A stretch of 64,000 bases of DNA, taken from Berberis thunbergii (taxonomy: Eukaryota; Streptophyta; Magnoliopsida; Ranunculales; Berberidaceae). The notes under the pieces were generated by a model. That model was not told the DNA's origin, ran no database searches, and saw only the letters and a program-made list of their open reading frames with translations. Below, piece by piece: positions 54,421 to 64,000 of the stretch (the first letter of the stretch is position 1; every line of letters starts with the position of its first letter). A program made the position numbers and the translations under genes. Location of the stretch: positions 372,001 through 436,000 of the forward strand of contig QNQO01000679.1 in NCBI GenBank assembly GCA_003290165.1. The letters are read 5' to 3'.

Positions 54421-55215
54421 TCAGACCAAAATTTTATATATATTTGGGTTGCGTCATAATTTCTTTTGGCTTGATATGCCGATTGCTCTGTATGCTTAGT
54501 TTTAATGCATTTATCCCATTGTCCACGCATAAGATGGGGATTCCAAATTTGTAATTTCTTTGATATTCCCTTTTAGATATTCTGACCAAACCTAACGATT
54601 GTTTTTCTTGAGAAGTTACGCTAGATTGAAGAGTGATTTGTTTTGCCCTTCTGGTCTTTGTTTGGTTGATGTCGATCTTCTTGTTAGAGATTTATGTCTT
54701 TGTTGCTTTGTCTCGTATAGCCTATGTCTTCAATCACCGGATTTGATGTTGGTTATATTTCGCCGTTAGATATGTTGTTGTAGCTAATGGACTCGAGGTG
54801 CTTTCTGATCCGGTAGCTGAGCAACATGTTTGATATTGCTCACATCAGCGCCAAACTGTCCAATCATGCTCACATCAGTGCCAAATTGTCCATTCATGCT
54901 CTCGCCGACACTGGGTTTGATACCGACTGCTGAGGTTTAATCGAGTCCGTTGTCGTCAATTTTGTAGTTGGTAATTCGAGTTGGCTTGCATCTGTGTTAG
55001 GTGATTGATGCAAGATTCTCCATTTTCTGTGCATTGGTAAAATGGTTCATCTAGTTTCATTTGGTGTAAGTACTCCTACTTCGACATAAATCAACTCAAG
55101 TTAGAGGTATCTTTGGCTGCTTCTTTAGCTGGGTTGATTGTTTTGCTTCATCCGGCCATGCAGTGTAGGGCGTATATTAGTTCTCTGAGCTATTTTTTTG
55201 ATCCGTAGTGGTATC
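54421..55215. other. Spacer, unit B'
   Basis: Homologous to 60,956-61,760. Contains TGCTCACATCAGCGCCAAAC-type ~34-bp repeats at 54,835-54,915. No protein. Confidence 0.6.
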
Positions 55216-56760
55216 TGCTTTTTCCTTTCATTTGAGCAGCTTGTCTGGCATTCCGATGAATTCGTGGTGTCTTCTCTGAACCCAGTACTCAATTTCATCT
55301 TTTAGATTGTAGCAATATTTTGTATTGTACCCGTGATCCTTATGGAAGGAACGATATTTTCTTCTGTCTCTTCATTCTAGGTTTCCTCTAATCCCGAGTG
55401 GTCAGTTGATGTCATTCCATTTGCCATATATTTCAGTATATTGGCCCGACTCATTTTCAAGGCCGTGTACAATTTATGTCTTCTTCATCACACTTGTTAC
55501 CCACTCGTGTTGGGGCCATGCTGACTACAACTTCCCGGACTCTTGCTGGTTGGATTCGGTAATTTCGCTATTCCGATGCCTCTTTAAATGAACACTATCC
55601 ACCCAGGGTCCATCATCTTGTCTTTTTTCCTCCCTCATTTCCCATTTCCATGAGTGATTATCCATTTCTTGGTAATTTTTCCTCCTAGCAGCTTTCATCT
55701 CCTGAAGAGAAATGTGTTTTTGGGTTGTGTTCAATAGGATCACCATGTTTTTTGGGGGTTCTAGGTTGAAAACATAAAAAATGGGCTTTTTTCAACTCGG
55801 CGGTGAAAGTAGCGGCGGCTGTGTCATCGTTGCATCCATCGATCATTGTCAGCTCGTTAGTGAATGAGTGACGTACTTCCTTATCATTTCTTTGAGCTTT
55901 TGTTTGATATGGAGGAGGTAGTGTGGTCATTTCTTCATCCGCTAACTTTCGATGAATCTTGTGATAAAGGCGGTAGCTAATTCCTTAAAGGAGTCTATTG
56001 ACCTCGGTGGTAGGCTGTTGACCCAATTCATTGTTGTGGAGGTAAGACTAGTAAAAATCTTATCTCAAGATTGACTCCTTAGCCTCCTACAGCGCCATCA
56101 TGTAGTGGAAGTGTCTCAAGTGATTTGTTGGGCCGGTGGTGCCATCATATACTTCAAACTTTGGTGGAGTGAACTTCTTTGGTATGGGAGTTATCATAAG
56201 GGCGTTGGTGAATGGCGTCTTGGCTAGTTTATACAATACGTTGTGATCGGTGACTTCGATTCTGAACGGGATTTCTGTAGGCGTTACGTCACTCTGTGGA
56301 GTCTCACCTTGAGGAAGTTCATTGCTCTCGAGGTTTCCCTGTTGAGGTTCTGCTAGAACTTTGTCGCTTTTTACAAGTTCGATTGGTGGAGTTTTGTTGG
56401 GGCGGTGCTTGGATATGATCGGCTGGCTGAATGCGTTCCTGGGTGAGTTTGTCCAGCATCTTTGTCATGTGGTTCATCTAGATGATAAGAAGGTCTACCC
56501 AAGGATCCGTGGCAGTGTTGTCGGATGTCCGAGTTATCTGAGCTATTGTATGCTGAGGATCTCGATTGTCGAGTGCAACTGGCCCGATGGTCTAATCTGC
56601 GTCTTGTTCTCAAGCTTTTTGTGATACATTATTGCCAGTAGGAGGGTTATCTGATCGTCATTGGGTTAGAATGCATCATTTGTTCTAACAACTTGTCAAT
56701 CATCGATCAAATTTTTGTGAACTTTGTCACTGTGGATCTTCTTTTTAGAAAGGAAACTTG
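55216..56760 (-). pseudogene. Ty3/gypsy gag, unit B'
   Basis: Minus-strand pieces: about 56,620-56,360 (N-terminal, DPQ-rich, frameshifted), about 56,200-55,980 (gag core, diverged), 55,930-55,690 (SFTNELTMIDGCNDD and LKKAHFLCFQPRTPKKHGDP), and 55,360-55,250 with a degraded zinc-knuckle-like RSFHKDHGYNTKYCYNLKDE. Many frameshifts. It has its own 5' LTR (LTR4) on the right. Confidence 0.75.
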
Positions 56761-56785
56761 TCGTTCCCCACGGATGGTGCCAAAC

Positions 56786-57590
56786 TGATGCATCCAAATC
56801 TCGTCCTCTTGAGAGTTTGACCTGCAAAACATATGTTAAACTGCTAAAGACTACCTTTTTGGTGGCTGAAGGCACTCTAATGCTTAAGTAAGCAACTCTG
56901 TTTGAAGAAGGAAATAAATCTGGACAAAACTCAGTTAAAGTTGCATACCTTTGTCGAATGTTTCCTTTACCTTTTATAATGGTCGATATTAATTGTCTGC
57001 GTTACTTAAGCATGTGAGGCACAATGGAAGGAGATGTTTCTCGTAATAGTCTCCTCCTTTATGAACGATGTGGAGGTGTAACTCCCTCTACGATTTTTTT
57101 CTTGCGCAACGTTCCTCTTCTTTTTTAGGGAACTCGTGTCGGGCCTGGATTTGAACTTTTATTCGTGCGGGCCTTGATTTGTGCTTCAATTACGTCTTCC
57201 TTTAATGGGCCATGTTTTGTCTTTATAATCGATTTTAACCTTCTTGGGTTTTACTAGATGCCCTAGTAGATGGGATGCTAGATCCTCGTGATTGATGTTT
57301 TCTGCCACATGTATGGCTATGATGACGGTTTATTTTGATGTATCATCATCTACTCCCCCCTTAGTTAGTAGGTATGCTGACGTGGCCATTAACTTCGTGA
57401 CGGATGGTTTTTAAATTCCATAATTGCCTTGTATTTAATGTTATCAACAATTTTTTGTGGGTTGGTGTCTAGATTTCCTGCTCATTTGTTCATTTTTTGC
57501 ACATTTTTGGGATTTTCCCTAGCCATTATATCTCGCAGGCTGTCCCATGAGCAGTCCCTTTGTTACTCGGCTCTATAAAAAGGGCGTGAT
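56786..57590 (-). mobile_element. Gypsy LTR4, shared by units B' and C
   Basis: Starts TGATGCATCC with the TTTGGCACC-type leader of B' on its left (56,762-56,785). It includes GACCTGCAAAACATATGTTA, ACTACCTTTTTGGTGGCTGA, CTTAAGCATGTGAGGCAC and AGGTATGCTGACGTGGCC. The right border is uncertain (about 57,500-57,620). It acts as 5' LTR for B' and 3' LTR for C. Confidence 0.82.
57574..57580 (+). promoter_or_regulatory. TATA box candidate for copy C accessory ORF
   Basis: CTCTATAAAAAGGGCG is a textbook plant TATA box on the plus strand, ~105 bp upstream of the first ATG at 57,680. It is antisense to the retroelement and agrees with reports of an own promoter for such accessory genes in Grande-type elements. 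Confidence 0.6.
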
Positions 57591-57679
57591 GGGTTTGTTT
57601 TTCCTCTTTACGCTATCTTTGAAATTAAGGTTCTTTTTTTCATTCGTCTCATTCGTTCTTTTTGCTTTTCCATTCTTTA

Positions 57680-59822
57680 ATGATATCTGTTGGCGATAAA
57701 TTAAGCGGTAAGATGCTAGCTACTTGTGAAGCTTATTTTTTCTCCCAATAAAGCTTCTCAAGCGATGTTGGAGAACCTTCGTTCTAATTATAATTTTCAC
57801 CTGACCTTGAGATTATTTTGCCTAGACAGAATGACAGTCCTTGTTGTCCGAGATCCGGGTACATTACGTTGTATCCGTGCATATTTTCCTCTGGCCTTCA
57901 ATTCCCAGTTCCATAGATGTTTTGGGAATATCTGGATTTTTTGGGCATTCCTCTGCCTAAATGAGTCGTAATGGTTGGAGACTCATGGTTTCTTTTTATG
58001 CAAGGGCTATTCTATTCTTCATTCCTTTGACTGTGAGGGTTCTACATTCGGTGGTTGGTCTGATGGTGACCAAGAATATATGCTTCCTCAGTTCCCCCAC
58101 CTGCTTCATAAACTTAATGATGACATCTGCGATTGGTCGAGATCCTAGTTTTATACTTCTGTTAACTCTTGCTACTTCCAATTGCGAGGTCATATGATTT
58201 TGCGATCGTTTGAGCTCCCAACAAATGGAATAATCTACAATTGAATGCGAAGGAGCGGATAACTAGTGACCAGTTTTTGAAGCGTCCCCAACTCTCTGTG
58301 AAGGCATTTCTATTTAAGGACATATTGGAACGTAGTGGTTTGTACACTATGAACGAAGCAGAGCGGACCATGCTTACTGAATCCCGTGCTGAGGATATCA
58401 CTGCTCGTGCTACTCGTACTGGCGTTAGTGGCGCTAGCATTGATTATGAAATGAGTTCATACATTCGCGAAAAAGAGACCTCTCTTCTGTTGGACGATAA
58501 TGAAAAAAACTTCTCTTCTTCTATGGTGTTTCAAACATTGCTAAATGGTCTAGCGATAATCTTCGGATTATTGATGATAAGATGCTTTAGTTGGCGGTGG
58601 AGCAATCTAAAGAGGTTGTCGGTAATGGTCAGAATTTCGAAGTTCATTTTTCTCATTCTCCTTCTATTAACGTCAGTGATGCAGCCAAATTCTTAGTTTC
58701 TTCTCCTGCTCGTTTGGACTCTGTTGCTCCTGCTGCCACTACTAATCCCATTCCTGCAATGGTTGTTCCGCTCTGGGAAGGCAATACTGGTTTTTCATTG
58801 TCACTGCTGTTCCACCTACCCTTCTGACTGTTAGGGGTGGTTCCTCCGTGCTTTCGGATCCCCATGTTCTTCATCCACTAGTTAGCTGGACTATGCCTAG
58901 CTCAAAAGATATTTGTATCAAGTCAGACGACAAGTTTTGTTGGTTTACTCAGCTTGACGTGAAAAACCTTCGATGCCCGTATTGGAGCCAAGCGATCACC
59001 TTGATTATGTTCTTGAGCACATAATGGACGGTATGAATAATTTCACCTATGTAGGGGTGATGGGCTTGGTTTATCAAGCTAGTCATCATGAGTTGGTTTA
59101 TTTGGAGAGAAACTTGGCAACACTGTTGTTGGTATTTTTCACGTCCTTTCCCAATTCGTTGTGTTGAAAGCACAATGCACAGAGTTAAAGAAAGTTGCCA
59201 AGCTGCTCGGACTTTGTTGATTAAAGTGGAAAGTGTGCGGGATAAGTATGCCGCTAAGCTTGATTCCTTGAGGGGCAAGTTGGATGGGGTCTGTGCCCGT
59301 TTACGTGATGTGGATAAGGAGTTATTCGCCGAGAATACAACTTATGATGAGGCTTCACGTACTGTGATTGAACAATCCATCAATCGTGATATTGCCGAGA
59401 AGCGGGTGGAACAGTTGACAGCTGCGCTCGATGAGGTCAAGGCAGATACTTCCGTTATGCTTACCAGTGTTGAGGGACGGCTTGCTACATCAAAAAAGAA
59501 CTCGCTACTATAAAAAAAATTCGCATTGTGGAGGCCGAAGATTTGAAGCGAGTTGTTGATGGGCGGGTTGAACTTCTTGATTATATCGAGGGGCTCGGTG
59601 TGGATTTGTCCAAGTATCACCACTTGGTTGATCAAGCTTTCGAAGACGATGACGGTGAAAAAGATGCCCCAGACCCTTCGAGCGTTCTAGTGGTTGAAGA
59701 GTCATTGCTTCATTTTTTTTCCGAAGAGATAACTTTGATTTCTCCCGTAGATAATGTTGCCAATGATGTTGTGTTGCCTTTTTTTCTTCTCATACTCCTA
59801 AATCTTCTTCACTGGATGTGAC
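57680..59822 (+). pseudogene. Accessory ORF (Transposase_28-like), copy C
   Basis: Pieces in order: MISVGDKLSGKMLATCEAYF (57,680), IRAYFPLAFNSQFHRCFGNI with RNGWRLMVSFYARA and LTVRVLHSVVGLMV (57,870-58,070), ITSDQFLKRPQLSVKAFLFK and YTMNEAERTMLTESRAED (58,258-58,400), a serine/alanine-rich middle, then KVESVRDKYAAKLDSLRGKL, VCARLRDVDKELFAE and EKRVEQLTAALDEVKAD, a clear coiled coil (59,200-59,500), and RVELLDYIEGLGVDLSKYHH. It is the most complete of the three copies, but stops and frameshifts remain. It runs antisense to gag. Role unknown; a nuclear protein has been reported for the Grande equivalent. Confidence 0.68.
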
Positions 59823-60049
59823 AAAATAATCTTATTAATGAAAAGAGCTTCCCATTTTGGTACTATTGTTTGTATGTTTTCGTAGTTTATCTTGTCGACT
59901 TGTTGTGTGTTGGTTGTTCCCTTTTTGTTCAGTCGTAGTCGCGTGAGTTGCATGTCAAACTTTCTTGACTCGAATTCCCTCATGGGTATTTTCGTGCTTT
60001 GACGCATTTGTTGTTTTGAAATGGGTTGACTTTATTATTTCTTCTTGAT
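59823..60049. other. Short non-coding gap before the repeat array
   Basis: T-rich, no features seen. Confidence 0.5.
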
Positions 60050-60955
60050 GTGTTGGAGCTTACTCGAGCAAAGTTTACTTTTCCGTCTCGACTTTTGCTT
60101 TGTTGTTTCGACGTATCGATCAACCTGTAGCTCTTTGAATTGAGATGGCATGTTGGTCGAACTCTTACTTCGTTGGTTTGCCATAGTAAACCTGAGGCTG
60201 TTTTTTAACCAAGTTGACTTATTTTTCTAACTTTTACTTCATTGGTTCGACATACTAGTTGACCTGAAATTCTCTGAATTAAGTTGACTTGTTCGTCCAA
60301 CTCTTACATCGTTGGTTTGACGTATTGGTCAACCCGGAGTTGTCTTTTAATTAATTTAACTTGTTTGTTCAACTTCTACTTCTTTGGTTTGACGTACTGG
60401 TCGACCCGATGCTTTCTGAATTAAGTTGACTCGTTAGTCCAACCCTTACTTCATTGGTTTGACGTACTAGTCAACCAGAAGTTATCTTTTAATTAAGTTG
60501 ATTTGTTTGTCGAAAATCTACTTCTTTGGTTTGACGTACTGGTCAACATGAAGCTTTCTGAATTAAGTTGACTCGTTCGTCCAACTCTTACTTCATTGGT
60601 TTGACGTACTAGTCAACCCGAAGTTGTTTTTTAATTACGTTGACTTGTTTGTCCAACTTCTACTTATTTGGTTCGGCGTACTAGTCGACCTGAAGCTTTC
60701 TGAATTAAGTTGACTCGTTTGTCCAACTCTTACTTCGTTCGTTTGACGTACTAGCCAACCTGAAGTTGCCTTTTAATTAAGTGGACTTGTTTGTCCAACT
60801 TTTACTTTGTTGATTCGACGTACTTGTCGACCTGAAGCTTTCTGAATTAAGTTGATTCGTTCGGCCAACTCTTAATTTGTTGGTTTGACGTACTTGTCAA
60901 CCTGAAGTTGTTTTTAAATTAAGTTGACTGTTTGTCCAACTTCTACTTCGTGGTT
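60050..60955. repeat. Dimeric 142-bp tandem repeat array, copy C
   Basis: GACGTACT-type boxes recur at 60,319, 60,391, 60,461, 60,533, 60,603, 60,675 and 60,745, alternating 72 and 70 bp. Two unit types alternate: GAAGCTTTCTGAATTAAGTT and GAAGTTGTCTTTTAATTAAG. Every unit holds a TTGACT(C/T)G and a GTCAACC or GTCGACC box. It is a higher-order repeat. Confidence 0.92.
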
Positions 60956-61769
60956 GATCAGACTAGAAATTTATATATATCCGACTTGCATCTTGATTTC
61001 TTTTGGCTTGATATGCCGATTGTTCTATATGATGAGTTTTAATGCATTTATCCTATTGTTCACGTGTAAGATGGGGATTCCAAAATTGTAATTTTATTGA
61101 TATTCCCTTCTGGATATTCTGATCAAACCTAACGATTGTTTTTCTTGTGTAGTTACGCTAGATTGAAGAGTGATTTGCTTTGTCCTCCTGGTCTTTGCTT
61201 GGTTGACGTCGATCCTCGTGTTAAAGATTTATGTCTTTGTTGCTTTGTCTCATGTAGCCTATGTCTTCAATCGCCGAATTTGCTATTGGTTATGTTGTTG
61301 TAGCTAATGGATTCGGGGTGCTTTTTGATCCGATAGCTGAGCAATATTGGTTTGTCTAATCATTCTCACAGCAGCGCCAAACTGTCCAATTATGCTCACA
61401 TCGGTGCGAAATTGTCCATTCATGCTCACGTCAGCACCGGGTTCGACACCAACTGCCGAGGTTTGATCGAGTACATTGCCGTCATTTTGTCGTTGGTAAT
61501 TCGGGTTCTCTTGCATCCGTCGGTAGAGTCTTTGAATTTTGTTAGTTGATTTATGCAAGCTTTTTCATGTTCTGTGCATTGGTAAAATGGTTCGTCATGT
61601 TTCGTTTAGCTTTAGTACTCCTACTTTGACATAAATAAGCTTGAGTGGGCGGTATTACTGGCTGCTTCTTCAGTTGGGTTGATCATTTTGCTTCCTTCGG
61701 CCATGCAGTGTAGGGCGTATATTAGTTCTCTGGGCTGTTCTTTTGGTCCCGTAGTGGTATCTATTTTTT
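60956..61769. other. Spacer, copy C, with ~34-bp repeats
   Basis: TGCTCACATCGGTGCGAAAT-type units repeat three times at 61,365-61,445, giving a 12-residue repeat on the minus strand. No known protein. Confidence 0.6.
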
Positions 61770-63243
61770 TCCTTTACTTTGAGCTGCTTGTGTGAAATTA
61801 TGATGAATTCGTCGAGTCATCATCTCTGAACCCAGACCTCAATTTCATTTTTTAAATTGTAGCAATCTTAGGTATCGTGCCCGTGATCCTTATGGAAGGA
61901 ACAATATTTTCTTTTGTCTTTTCCCTTCTGGGTCTCCTCTCATCCTGAGTGGCCAGTTGATGTCATCCCATCTCACCACATACTTCAGTATATTGGCCCG
62001 ACGAGTTTTCAAGGTTGTGTACAATTTGTATGTCTTCTTCATTACAATTATTAATCGCTTGTGTCGGGGCTGTGCTGATTGCAGCTTCCCGAACTCTTGC
62101 TGATTGGATTCGGTTCTTTCACTATTCTGATGCCTTTTTGTATGAATGCCATCCTCTCGGGGTTCGTCATATCATCTTTTTTCTTCTCCCCTTTCCCATT
62201 TCTTTGAGTGATTATCCATTTCTTGGTCATTTTTCCTCTTGACAGCTTTCATCCCATCTAGAGAAATGTGCTTTTGGGCTGTTTTGAATAGGATCGCCAT
62301 GTTTTTTCGGGGGGTTCCAGGTTGAGAGCATAAAAAAGGCCTTTTTCAGCCTGGCGGTGAGAGTAACGACAGTTGTGTCATCGCTTCATCCATCGATCAT
62401 TGTTAGTTCGTTAGTGAAATGAGTGACGTACTCCCTTATCGTTTCTTCGAACTTTTGTTTGATATGGAGGAGGTATTGTGGTCATTTTCTCATCGCTGAC
62501 TTTCGATGAATTTTGTGATAAAAGTGGTGGCTAATGCCCGAAAGAAGTCTATTGACCTTGGTAGTAGGTTGTTGAACCAATTCAGTGTTGTGAAGGTAAG
62601 ACTAGTCGAAAATATTTTGCACAAGATTAAATCGACAGGCTCCTTCAACACCATCATGTGGTGGAAGTGTCTCAAGTGGTCTGTTGGGTCGGTGATGCCA
62701 TCATATATGGAGTGAACTTCTTTGGCATGGGAGTTATCATGAGGGCATTGGAGAATGATGACTTGGCTAGTTTGTAAAATACGTTGGGATCAGTGACTCC
62801 GATTCTGAACGGGATTTACGCAAGCATTTCGTAGCTCTATGGAGTTTTACCCTAGGGAAATTCATTGCTCTCGAGGTTTCCCTGTTGAGGCTCTGCTAGA
62901 ACTTCGTCGATTTCTTGAGGTCGGTTGGTGAAGTTTTGTTGGGGTGGCTCTTGGATATGATCGACTAGCTGAATGCGCTCCTGAGTGATTTTTTTAGCAT
63001 CTTTGTCATGTGGATCATCTGGACCCTAAGCAGGTCTACTTGAGGATCCGTGGCGGTGTTTCCAGTTGTCTGAGTTATCTGAGCTATTGCATGTTGTGGA
63101 TCTCGATTATCGGGTGCAACTGGCTCGATGGTCTGAGTTGCATCTTGTTGGCGAGCTGCTTGTGATACATTGTTGCTAGTAGGAGGGTTATTGTGATCGT
63201 CGCTGGGTTGAGGATCTGTAGAATGTGTCATTTGTTCTGACAT
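61770..63243 (-). pseudogene. Ty3/gypsy gag, copy C
   Basis: ATG at 63,243 on the minus strand: MSEQMTHSTDPQPSDDHNNP, a Q/N/T-rich N-terminus ending DPQVDLLRVQMIHMTKML. It is followed by RHFHHMMVLKEPVDLILCKI, LNWFNNLLPRSIDFFRALAT and TFITKFI (62,675-62,490, the Retrotrans_gag core), a diverged C-terminal part, and ITGTIPKIATI-KMKLRSG-type remnants of the zinc-knuckle region near 61,880-61,840 in shifted frames. The N-terminal 93 codons are open. Gag function is lost by frameshifts. The gene starts ~95 bp inside LTR5, as expected. Confidence 0.8.
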
Positions 63244-63337
63244 CTTGTCAGTTGTTTATCAGATTTTGGTGAACTTTGTCACTGTGGATCTTCCTTTTAG
63301 AAATGAAACTTGTAGTTCCCCACGAACGACACCAAAT

Positions 63338-64000
63338 TGATGTGTCCATATTTCGTCCTCCTGAGAGTTTGACCTGCAAAACAGATGTTAGACTGCTAAA
63401 TACCACCTTTTTGGTGGCCAAATGCACTCCGATGCTTAAGTCAATGACTCTATTTGAAAAAGCAAATAAATCTGGACAAAACTTAATTACAGTTGCATAC
63501 CTTTGTCGAATGTTCCCTTACCTTTTATAATGGTCATAGTTAATTCTTTGTGTGACTTAAGCATGTGAGGTGAAACAGAAGGAGATGTTTCTCGTAACGA
63601 TCTCTTCCTTTATAAAGACGCGTCCGTAGAGGCGTAACTCCCTCGACAACTCTTTTCTTGTGCAACGTTCATCTTCTTTATGAGAGAACTCGTGTCGGGT
63701 TTGGATTTAGGCTTTGATTCATGCGGTGTTGGATTTATGCTTTGATTACATTTTCCTTTAATGGACCATGTTTGGGTCTTTATGATCGGTTTTAACATTA
63801 TTGAGTTTTACGAGTTGACCCAGTAAATGAGATGCTAGATTTTTGTGATGGATGTTTTCTGCTACGTGTATGGCTGTGATGACGGTTATCATCAATATCT
63901 TCAACATTCACTTTCAGTTAATCTTGATCTTCTTCGTTTCTATTTTATTTATTAATTTATTTTTTCATTTTATAATTTACTAAAGTTGTCTGAATTTTTG
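63338..64000 (-). mobile_element. Gypsy LTR5, 5' LTR of copy C, running to the window edge
   Basis: Starts TGATGTGTCC, carries GACCTGCAAAACAGATGTTA, ACCACCTTTTTGGTGGCCAA and GACTTAAGCATGTGAGGTG. After GATGACGGTTATCATC (about 63,890) it no longer follows LTR4, so either the LTR ends or another rearrangement begins. Confidence 0.78.

Noticed and set aside
59088..59513. A 141-codon plus-strand ORF with a strong coiled coil that could pass for a host gene
   Set aside because: It is one piece of the gypsy accessory ORF; the same sequence context recurs at 49.5-49.8 kb, between LTRs and repeats.

Overview
This is nuclear DNA of a flowering plant, most likely a eudicot. The signs are AT-rich sequence, long introns with GT/AG borders, and exons matching plant DCL4, gamma-COP, VPS33, ITPK and TAA1/TAR proteins. 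Almost everything is transposable-element sequence. I see no gene that is both intact and complete. The species cannot be named from the sequence.

Region 1 (about 0-10.3 kb). A decayed minus-strand copy of the DNA-repair/TFIIH helicase gene XPB (ERCC3) runs from an N-terminal exon near 10.29 kb to the C-terminal stop near 1.65 kb. It has frameshifts and missing exons. About 1.5 kb of its middle (helicase exons plus introns) is duplicated in tandem, and both copies carry the same frameshift. The first 0.9 kb may hold the promoter and first untranslated exon of another minus-strand gene.

Region 2 (10.3-17.8 kb). Gene-free DNA dense in small elements: a SINE with a 17-bp target duplication, a 134-bp hairpin, a small family of fold-back MITEs (one with a 9-bp duplication and an empty paralogous site at 25.17 kb), a CGGTT-rich hAT-type fold-back element, and a second SINE.

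Region 3 (17.8-64 kb). A nest of LTR retrotransposons. The base layer is several decayed Ty3/gypsy elements that look like non-autonomous Tat-lineage elements. Reading on the minus strand each has LTR, gag (one copy also has protease), a tandem-repeat region, an accessory ORF in antisense (so on the plus strand, resembling Pfam Transposase_28, 'putative gypsy type transposon'), and LTR. At 53.6 and 56.8 kb one LTR serves two neighbours, so part of the region is a head-to-tail array. An inverted-repeat element (45.2-48.2 kb) splits one accessory ORF.

A minus-strand Ty1/copia element (24.3-44.4 kb) is inserted in one gypsy LTR. Its integrase gene is in turn split by a 13.3-kb CACTA (En/Spm) element at 28,809-42,125, which has perfect CACTACACCAAAA ends, a TGT target duplication and dense subterminal repeats. 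The CACTA element has no recognisable transposase. It carries exon-intron fragments of eight unrelated host genes, all on the plus strand: proteasome subunit alpha-4, tryptophan aminotransferase-related, inositol tetrakisphosphate kinase, VPS33, a bHLH factor, an ACT-domain ACR protein, Dicer-like 4 and coatomer gamma. This multi-gene capture is the most notable feature of the window.

The nesting gives a relative order: gypsy LTR first, then copia, then CACTA. A 1.04-kb piece at the copia 3' end is present twice (23,978-25,015 and 26,064-27,095), separated by a paralogue of the 16.1-17.2 kb flank.
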